Of a DNA stretch of 64,000 bases, positions 53,210-61,845 are shown piece by piece (the first letter of the stretch is position 1; the number at the start of each line of letters is the position of its first letter). The position numbers and the translations under genes are program-made. The notes beneath the pieces are model-generated. The model saw only the letters and a list, made by a program, of their open reading frames with translations, searched no databases and was not told where the DNA came from. Source of the DNA: Petrolisthes cinctipes (lineage: Eukaryota; Arthropoda; Malacostraca; Decapoda; Porcellanidae); contig JAWQEG010000477.1 of assembly GCA_033782935.1 (NCBI GenBank), forward strand, positions 1,612,001 through 1,676,000. Direction: 5' to 3'.

Positions 53210-53386
53210 ATGTTAGAGTATTTTCAAAATACAGGCCAAAAACATACTGAAAATCGATCTTTTAGGTGCCCAAAAGTCGATATGTGCATGCATCTTCTGT
53301 ACCCGTTTATATCTCAAATTCTGGCCCTAAACACCCGAAAATTCGATATTTTGGGGTCCCAGAAGCGATCTGTACATGCCTACTCC
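53210..53386 (+). repeat. Monomer class A2 (177 bp)
   Basis: Diagnostic features are TACAGGCCAAAAACATACTG, GGTGCCCAAAAGTCGATATG, the TTCTG version of the mid-monomer TTCAG, CAAATTCTGGCCCTAAACAC, and a second half with TTCGATATTTTGGGG and AAGCGATCTG. It therefore keeps CpG where A1 and B have CpA. This copy begins ATGTTAGAG instead of GTGTTAGAG, a change shared with copies near 29966, 43039, 46319 and 51708, which marks a sublineage. Tandem A2-A2 pairs occur at 30643/30820, 43716/43893, 46996/47173 and 49352/49529. Confidence 0.92.
53341..53357 (+). other. CENP-B-box-like 17-mer in class A2 (7 of 9 core positions)
   Basis: ATTCGATATTTTGGGGT fits the vertebrate CENP-B box pattern NTTCGNNNNANNCGGGN at TTCG and at GGG, but has T instead of the central A and G instead of the C before GGG. 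C2 carries a similar 17-mer at 53665-53681. In A1 and most B copies TTCG has become TTCA, and in C1 the GGGG is GAGG, so the best matches recur in A2 and C2 only. A chance match in a TTCG plus GGGG context is quite possible. Confidence 0.3.
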
Positions 53387-53562
53387 GTGTTAGAGTATTT
53401 TCAAAATTCAGGCCCAAAACATGCTGAAAATCGATATTTTTGGTGCCCAAAGTCAATATGTGCATGTATCTTCTGTACCCGTTTATATCTCAAATTCAGG
53501 CTCAAAACACCCGAAAATTCAATATTTTGGGGTCCCAGAAGCAATCTGTACATGCCTACTCA
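53387..53562 (+). repeat. Monomer class B2 (176 bp)
   Basis: It is distinguished from B1 by TTCAGGCCCAAAACATGCTG (TTCAGG instead of TACAGG) and ATTTTTGGTGCCCAAAGTC. It shares CAATATGTGCATGTATCTTC with B1. It normally follows A2 and precedes C2. A frequent derivative lacks 10 bp at its 3' end, giving TCTGTACAGTGCTAG, for example at 3100, 9572, 11066 and 13060. Confidence 0.92.
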
Positions 53563-53710
53563 GTGCTAGAATATTTTCAAAATATAGGCTAAAAACATGC
53601 TAAAAATCGATCTTTTAGGTGCCAAAAAGTCGATATCTCAAATTCAGTCCCAAAACACCCGAAAATTCGATATTTAGGGGTCCCAGAAGCGATCTGTACA
53701 TGCCTACTCC
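53563..53710 (+). repeat. Monomer class C2 (148 bp, deleted monomer)
   Basis: It has the same length and the same 29-bp deletion as C1 but differs at several sites: ATCGATCTTTTAGGTGCC, CAAAAAGTCGATATCTC, and ATTTAGGGGTCCCAGAAGCG. The deletion junction is the ATAT at 53633-53636. Sharing the identical deletion with C1 means that the deletion predates the split of the two trimers of the hexamer. Confidence 0.92.
53633..53636 (+). other. Microhomology junction of the 29-bp deletion that made class C
   Basis: In A monomers the sequence reads GTCGATAT, then 25 bp, then a second ATAT followed by CTCAAATTC. In C monomers the two ATAT copies are collapsed to one (GTCGATATCTC), so 29 bp are missing. 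Every C monomer I followed shares the same junction, so it was a single event that was then amplified. Confidence 0.85.
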
Positions 53711-54210
53711 GTGTTAGAGTATTTTCAAAATACTTGCTCAAAACATACTGAAAATCGATATTTTAGATGCCCAAAGTCAATATGTGCATGTATCTTCTGT
53801 ACCCGTTTATATCTCAAATTCAGGCTCAAAACACCCGAAAATTCAATATTTTGGGGTCCCAGAAGCAATCTGTACATGCCTACTCAGTGTTAGAGTATTT
53901 TCAAAATACAGGCCCAAAACATGCTGAAAATCGATATTTTAGATGCCCAAAGTCAATATGTGCATGTATCTTCTGTTCCCGTTTATATCTCAAATTCAGG
54001 CTAAAAACACCCGAAAATTCAATATTTTGGGGTCCCAGAAGCAATCTGTACATGCCTACTCAGTGCTAGAATATTTTCAAAATATAGGCTAAAAACATGC
54101 TAAAAATCGACATTTTAGGTGCCAAAAAGTCGATATCTCAAATTCAGTCCCAAAACACCCGAAAATTCGATATTTAGGGGTCCCAGAAGCGATCTGTACA
54201 TGCCTACTCC

Positions 54211-56134
54211 GTGTTAGAGTATTTTCAAAATACATGCTCAAAACATACTGAAAATCGATCTTTTAGGTGCACAAAAGTCGATATGTGAATGCATCTTCAG
54301 TACCCGTTTATATCTCAAATTCAGGCTCAAAACACCCGAAAATTCAATATTTTGGGGTCCCAGAAGCAATCTGTACATGCCTACTCAGTGTTAGAGTATT
54401 TTCAAAATACAGGCCCAAAACATGCTGAAAATCGATATTTTTGGTGCCCAAAGTCAATATGTGCATGTATCTTCTGTACCCGTTTATATCTCAAATTCAG
54501 GCTCAAAACACCCGAAAATTCAATATTTTGGGGTCCCAGAAGCAATCTTTACAGTGCTAGAATATTTTCAAAATATAGGCTAAAAACATGCTAAAAATCG
54601 ATCTTTTAGGTGCCAAAAAGTCGATATCTCAAATTCAGTCCCAAAACACCCGAAAATTCGATATTTAGGGGTCCCAGAAGCGATCTGTACATGCCTACTC
54701 CGTGTTAGAGTATTTTCAAAATACATGCTCAAAACATACTGAAAATCGATCTTTTAGGAGCACAAAAGTCGATATGTGCATGCATCTTCAGTACCCGTTT
54801 ATATCTCAAATTCAGGCTCAAAACACCCGAAAATTCGATATTTTGGGGTCCCAGAAGCGATCTGTACATGCCTACTCCGTGTTAGAGTATTTTCAAAGTA
54901 TCTTCTGTACCCGTTTATATCTCAAATTCAGGCTCAAAACACCCGAAAATTCAATATTTTGGGGTCCCAGAAGCAATCTGTACAGTGATAGAATATTTTC
55001 AAAATATAGGCTAAAAACATGCTAAAAATCGATCTTTTAGGTGCCTAAAAGTCGATATCTCAAATTCAGTCCCAAAACACCCGAAAATTCGCTATTTAGG
55101 GGTCCCAGAAGCGATCTGTACATGCCTACTCCGTGTTAGAGTATTTTCAAAATACATGCTCAAAACATACTGAAAATCGATCTTTTAGGTGCACAAAAGT
55201 CGATATGTGCATGCATCTACAGTACCCGTTTATATCTCAAAATCAGGCTCAAAACACCCGAAAATTCGATATTTTGGGGTCCCAGAAGCGATCTGTACAT
55301 GCCTACTCCGTGTTAGAGTATTTTCAAAATTCAGGCCCAAAACATGCTGAAAATCGATATTTTTGGTGCCCAAAGTCAATATGTGCATGTATCTTCTGTA
55401 CCCGTTTATATCTCAAATTCAAGCTCAAAACACCCGAAAATTCAATATTTTGGGGTCCCAGAAGCAATCTGTACATGCCTACACAGTGCTAGAATATTTT
55501 CAAAATATAGGCTAAAAGCATGCTAAAAATCGACATTTTAGGTGCCAAAAAATCGATATCTCAAATTCAGTCCCAAAACACCCGAAAATTCGATATTTAG
55601 AGGTCCCAGAAGGTATCTGAACATGCCTACTCCGTGTTAGAGTATTTTCAAAATACAGGCCAAAAACATACTGAAAATCGATCTTTTAGGTGCCCAAAAG
55701 TCGATATGTGCATGCATCTTCAGTACCCGTTTATATCTCAAATTCTGGCCCTAAACACCCGAAAATTCGATATTTTGGGGTCCCAGAAGCGATCTGTACA
55801 TGCCTACTCAGTGTTAGAGTATTTTCAAAATACAGGCCCAAAACATGCTGAAAATCGATATTTTAGATGCCCAAAGTCAATATGTGCATGTATCTTCTGT
55901 ACCCGTTTATATCTCAAATTCAGGCTAAAAACACCCGAAAATTCAATATTTTGGGGTCCCAGAAGCAATCTGTACATGCCTACTCAGTGCTAGAATATTT
56001 TCAAAATATAGGCTAAAAACATGCTAAAAATCGACATTTTAGGTGCCAAAAAGTCGATATCTCAAATTCAGTCCCAAAACACCCGAAAATTCGATATTTA
56101 GGGGTCCCAGAAGCGATCAGTACATACCTACTCC
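54211..56134 (+). repeat. 1,924-bp tandem unit, copy 1
   Basis: Units at 54211, 54702, 55133 and 55634 recur 1,924 bp further on. The private marks are ATATGTGAATGCATC near 54287, AATCTTTACAGTGC near 54545 and CTTTTAGGAGCAC near 54752. The unit contains a 106-bp deleted monomer at 54879. Confidence 0.87.
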
Positions 56135-58058
56135 ATGTTAGAGTATTTTCAAAATACATGCTCAAAACATACTGAAAATCGATCTTTTAGGTGCACAAAA
56201 GTCGATATGTGAATGCATCTTCAGTACCCGTTTATATCTCAAATTCAGGCTCAAAACACCCGAAAATTCAATATTTTGGGGTCCCAGAAGCAATCTGTAC
56301 ATGCCTACTCAGTGTTAGAGTATTTTCAAAATACAGGCCCAAAACATGCTGAAAATCGATATTTTTGGTGCCCAAAGTCAATATGTGCATGTATCTTCTG
56401 TACCCGTTTATATCTCAAATTCAGGCTCAAAACACCCGAAAATTCAATATTTTGGGGTCCCAGAAGCAATCTTTACAGTGCTAGAATATTTTCAAAATAT
56501 AGGCTAAAAACATGCTAAAAATCGATCTTTTAGGTGCCAAAAAGTCGATATCTGAAATTCAGTCCCAAAACACCCGAAAATTCGATATTTAGGGGTCCCA
56601 GAAGCGATCTGTACATGCCTACTCCGTGTTAGAGTATTTTCAAAATACATGCTCAAAACATACTGAAAATCGATCTTTTAGGAGCACAAAAGTCGATATG
56701 TGCATGCATCTTCAGTACCCGTTTATATCTCAAATTCAGGCTCAAAACACCCGAAAATTCGATATTTTGGGGTCCCAGAAGCGATCTGTACATGCCTACT
56801 CCGTGTTAGAGTATTTTCAAAGCATCTTCTGTGCCCGTTTATATCTCAAATTAAGGCTCAAAACACCCGAAAATTCAATATTTTGGGGTCCCAGAAGCAA
56901 TCTGTACAGTGCTAGAATATTTTCAAAATATAGGCAAAAAACATGCTAAAAATCGATCTTTTAGGTGCCTAAAAGTCGATATCTCAAATTCAGTCCCAAA
57001 ACACCCGAAAATTCGATATTTAGGGGTCCCAGAAGCGATCTGTACCTGCCTACTCCGTGTTAGAGTATTTTCAAAATACATGCTCAAAACATACTGAAAA
57101 TCGATCTTTTAGGTGCACAAAAGTCGATATGTGCATGCATCTTCAGTACCCGTTTATATCTCAAAATCAGGCTCAAAACACCCGAAAATTCGATATTTTG
57201 GGGTCCCAGAAGCGATCTGTACATGCCTACTCCGTGTTAGAGTATTTTCAAAATTCAGGCCCAAAACATGCTGAAAATCGATATTTTTGGTGCCCAAAGT
57301 CAATATGTGCATGTATCTTCTGTACCCGTTTATATCTCAAATTCAGGCTCAAAACACCCGAAAATTCAATATTTTGGGGTCCCAGAAGCAATCTGTACAT
57401 GCCTACACAGTGCTAGAATATTTTCAAAATATAGGCTAAAAACATGCTAAAAATCGACATTTTAGGTGCCAAAAAATAGATATCTCAAATTCAGTCCCAA
57501 AACACCCGGAAATTCGATATTTAGAGGTCCCAGAAGGTATCTGTACATGCCTACTTCGTGTTAGAGTATTTTCAAAATACAGGCCAAAAACATACTGAAA
57601 ATCGATCTTTTAGGTGCCCAAAAGTCGATATGTGCATGCATCTTCAGTACCCGTTTATATCTCAAATTCTGGCCCTAAACACCCGAAAATTCAATATTTT
57701 GGGGTCCCAGAAGCGATCTGTACATGCCTACTCCGTGTTAGAGTATTTTCAAAATTCAGGCCCAAAACATGCTGAAAATCGATATTTTTGGTGCCCAAAG
57801 TCAATATGTGCATGTATCTTCTGTACCCGTTTATATCTCAAATTCAGGCTCAAAACACCCGAAAATTCAATATTTTGGGGTCCCAGAAGCAATCTGTACA
57901 TGCCTACACAGTGCTAGAATATTTTCAAAATATAGGCTAAAAACATGCTAAAAATCGATCTTTTAGGTGCCAAAAAGTCGATATCTCAAATTCAGTCCCA
58001 AAACACCCGAAAATTCGATATTTAGGGGTCCCAGAAGCGATCTGTACATGCCTACTCC
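56135..58058 (+). repeat. 1,924-bp tandem unit, copy 2
   Basis: It has the same private marks as copy 1 at an offset of 1,924. It begins CATGTTAGAG near 56134 and includes the most diverged 106-bp deleted monomer (56803), with changes such as AGCATCTTC and TTAAGGCTC. The next A1 begins at 58059. Confidence 0.86.
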
Positions 58059-59562
58059 GTGTTAGAGTATTTTCAAAATACAGGCTCAAAACATACTGAA
58101 AATCGATCTTTTAGGTGCACAAAAGTCGATATGTGCATGCATCTTCAGTACCCGTTTATATTTCAAATTCAGGATCAAAACACCCGAAAATTCAATATTT
58201 TGGGGTCCCAGAAGCGATCTGTACATGCCTACTCAGTGTTAGAGTATTTTCAAAAATACAGGCCCAAAACATGCGGAAAATCGATATTTTAGATGCACAA
58301 AAGTCAATATGTGCATGTATCTTCTGTACCCGTTTATATCTCAAATTCAGGCTCAAAACACCCGAAAATTCAATATTTTGGGGTCCCAGAAGCAATTTGT
58401 ACATGCCTACACAGTGCTAGAATATTTTCAAAATATAGGCTAAAAGCATGCTAAAAATCGACATTTTAGGTGCCAAAAAATCGATATCTCAAATTCAGTC
58501 CCAAAACACCCGAAAATTCGATATTTAGAGGTCCCAGAAGGTATCTGAACATGCCTACTCCGTGTTAGAGTATTTTCAAAATACAGGCCAAAAACATACT
58601 GAAAATCGATCTTTTAGGTGCCCAAAAGTCGATATGTGCATGCATCTTCAGTACCCGTTTATATCTCAAATTCTGGCCCTAAACACCCGAAAATTCGATA
58701 TTTTGGGGTCCCAGAAGCGATCTGTACATGCCTACTCCGTGTTAGAGTATTTTCAAAATTCAGGCCCAAAACATGCTGAAAATCGATATTTTTGGTGCCC
58801 AAAGTCAATATGTGCATGTATCTTCTGTACCCGTTTATATCTCAAATTCAGGCTCAAAACACCCGAAAATTCAATATTTTGGGGTCCCAGAAGCAATCTG
58901 TACATGCCTACTCAGTGCTAGAATATTTTCAAAATATAGGCTAAAAACATGCAAAAAATCGATCTTTTAGGTGCCAAAAAGTCGATATCTCAAATTCAGT
59001 CCCAAGACACCCGAAAATTCGATATTTAGGGGTCCCAGAAGCGATCTGTACATGCCTACTCCGTGTTAGAGTATTTTCAAAATTCAGGCCCAAAACATGC
59101 TGAAAATCGATATTTTTGGTGCCCAAAGTCAATATGTGCATGTATCTTCTGTACCCGTTTATATCTCAAATTCTGGCCCTAAACACCCGAAAATTCGATA
59201 TTTTGGGGTCCCAGAAGCGATCTGTACATGCCTACTCCGTGTTAGAGTATTTTCAAAATTCAGGCCCAAAACATGCTGAAAATCGATGTTTTTGGTGCCC
59301 AAAGTCAATATGTGCATGTATCTTCTGTACCCGTTTATATCTCAAATTCAGGCTCAAAACACCCGAAAATTCAATATTTTGGGGTCCCAGAAGCAATCTG
59401 TACATGCCTACTCAGTGCTAGAATATTTTCAAAATATAGGCTAAAAACATGCTAAAAATCGATCTTTTAGGTGCCAAAAAGTCGATATCTCAAATTCAGT
59501 CCCAAAACACCCGAAAATTCGATATTTAGGGGTCCCAGAAGCGATCTGTACATGCCTACTCC

Positions 59563-61845
59563 GTGTTAGAGTATTTTCAAAATACATGCTCAAAACATAC
59601 TGAAAATCGATATTTTAGATGCCCAAAGTCAATATGTGCATGTATCTTCTGTACCCGTTTATATCTCAAATTCAGGCTCAAAACACCCGAAAATTCAATA
59701 TTTTGGGGTCCCAGAAGCAATCTGTACATGCCTACTCAGTGTTAGAGTATTTTCAAAATACAGGCCCAAAACATGCTGAAAATCGATATTTTAGATGCCC
59801 AAAGTCAATATGTGCATGTATCTTCTGTACCCGTTTATATCTCAAATTCAGGCTAAAAACACCCGAAAATTCAATATTTTGGGGTCCCAGAAGCAATCTG
59901 TACATGCCTACTCAGTGCTAGAATATTTTCAAAATATAGGCTAAAAACATGCTAAAAATCGACATTTTAGGTGCCAAAAAGTCGATATCTCAAATTCAGT
60001 CCCAAAACACCCGAAAATTCGATATTTAGGGGTCCCAGAAGCGATCTGTACATGCCTACTCCGTGTTAGAGTATTTTCAAAATACATGCTCAAAACATAC
60101 TGAAAATCGATCTTTTAGGTGCACAAAAGTCGATATGTGAATGCATCTTCAGTACCCGTTTATATCTCAAATTCAGGCTCAAAACACCCGAAAATTCAAT
60201 ATTTTGGGGTCCCAGAAGCAATCTGTACATGCCTACTCAGTGTTAGAGTATTTTCAAAATACAGGCCCAAAACATGCTGAAAATCGATATTTTTGGTGCC
60301 CAAAGTCAATATGTGCATGTATCTTCTGTACCCGTTTATATCTCAAATTCAGGCTCAAAACACCCGAAAATTCAATATTTTGGGGTCCCAGAAGCAATCT
60401 TTACAGTGCTAGAATATTTTCAAAATATAGGCTAAAAACATGCTAAAAATCGATCTTTTAGTTGCCAAAAAGTCGATATCTCAAATTCAGTCCCAAAACA
60501 CCCGAAAATTCGATATTTAGGGGTCCCAGAAGCGATCTGTACATGCCTACTCCGTGTTAGAGTATTTTCAAAATACATGCTCAAAACATACTGAAAATCG
60601 ATCTTTTAGGAGCACAAAAGTCGATATGTGCATGCATCTTCAGTACCCGTTTATATCTCAAATTCAGGCTCAAAACACCCGAAAATTCGATATTTTGGGG
60701 TCCCAGAAGCGATCTGTACATGCCTACTCCGTGTTAGAGTATTTTCAAAGTATCTTTTGTACCCGTTTATATCTCAAATTCAGGCTCAAAACACCCGAAA
60801 ATTCAATATTTTGGGGTCCCAGAAGCAATCTGTACAGTGCTAGAATATTTTCAAAATATAGGCTAAAAACATGCTAAAAATCGATCTTTTAGGTGCCTAA
60901 AAGTCGATATCTCAAATTCAGTCCCAAAACACCCGAAAATTCGATATTTAGGGGTCCCAGAAGCGATCTGTACCTGCCTACTCCGTGTTAGAGTATTTTC
61001 AAAATACATGCTCAAAACATACTGAAAATCGATCTTTTAGGTGCACAAAAGTCGATATGTGCATGCATCTTCAGTACCCGTTTATATCTCAAAATCAGGC
61101 TCAAAACACCCGAAAATTCGATATTTTGGGGTCCCAGAAGCGATCTGTACATGCCTACTCCGTGTTAGAGTATTTTCAAAATTCAGGCCCAAAACATGCT
61201 GAAAATCGATATTTTTGGTGCCCAAAGTCAATATGTGCATGTATCTTCTGTACCCGTTTATATCTCAAATTCAAGCTCAAAACACCCGAAAATTCAATAT
61301 TTTGGGGTCCCAGAAGCAATCTGTACATGCCTACACAGTGCTAGAATATTTTCAAAATATAGGCTAAAAACATGCTAAAAATCGACATTTTAGGTGCCAA
61401 AAAATAGATATCTCAAATTCAGTCCCAAAACACCCGGAAATTCGATATTTAGAGGTCCCAGAAGGTATCTGAACATGCCTACTCCGTGTTAGAGAATTTT
61501 CAAAATACAGGCCAAAAACATACTGAAAATCGATCTTTTAGGTGCCCAAAAGTCGATATGTGCATGCATCTTCAGTACCCGTTTATATCTCAAATTCTGG
61601 CCCTAAACACCCGAAAATTCGATATTTTGGGGTCCCAGAAGCGATCTGTACATGCCTACTCCGTGTTAGAGTATTTTCAAAATTCAGGCCCAAAACATGC
61701 TGAAAATCGATATTTTTGGTGCCCAAAGTCAATATGTGCATGTATCTTCTGTACCCGTTTATATCTCAAATTCAGGCTCAAAACACCCGAAAATTCAATA
61801 TTTTGGGGTCCCAGAAGCAATCTGTACATGCCTACTCAGTGCTAG
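59563..61845 (+). repeat. Dispersed copy of the 53711 segment (offset 5,852 bp)
   Basis: Units at 59563, 60141, 60554, 60985 and 61486 match 53711, 54289, 54702, 55133 and 55634 at a constant offset of 5,852 bp, with the GTGAATGCATC, TCTTTACAGTGC and GGAGCAC marks. The last part (61486 onward) also matches 58562 onward at 2,924 bp, so the region is a mosaic of overlapping duplications. Confidence 0.8.

Larger units (their letters stand above)
52709..53710 (+). repeat. Reference 1,002-bp hexameric higher-order repeat (A1-B1-C1-A2-B2-C2)
   Basis: This is the cleanest complete higher-order unit. Six monomers start at 52709 (A1), 52886 (B1), 53062 (C1), 53210 (A2), 53387 (B2) and 53563 (C2), and the next A1 starts at 53711. 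The two 501-bp trimers differ at many subtype-diagnostic positions but have the same length pattern, 177+176+148. Similar hexamers occur at 1423-2247 (partial), 3915-4915, 9887-10888 and 11380-12381. The hexamer therefore looks like the ancestral homogenised unit from which other arrangements arose by loss or duplication of monomers. Confidence 0.93.
51708..54210 (+). repeat. Regular hexamer segment
   Basis: Starts: A2 51708, B2 51885, C2 52061, then an A1-to-B1 hybrid 52209, B1 52385, C 52561, the reference hexamer 52709-53710, another hybrid 53711, B1 53887 and C 54063. The hybrid units at 52209 and 53711 begin as A1 (ACATACTG) and switch to B1 (ATATTTTAGATG), recur 1,502 bp apart and reappear at 59563. 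The B1 at 52385 has an A-run variant (TTTTCAAAAAAAAGGCCC). Confidence 0.82.
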
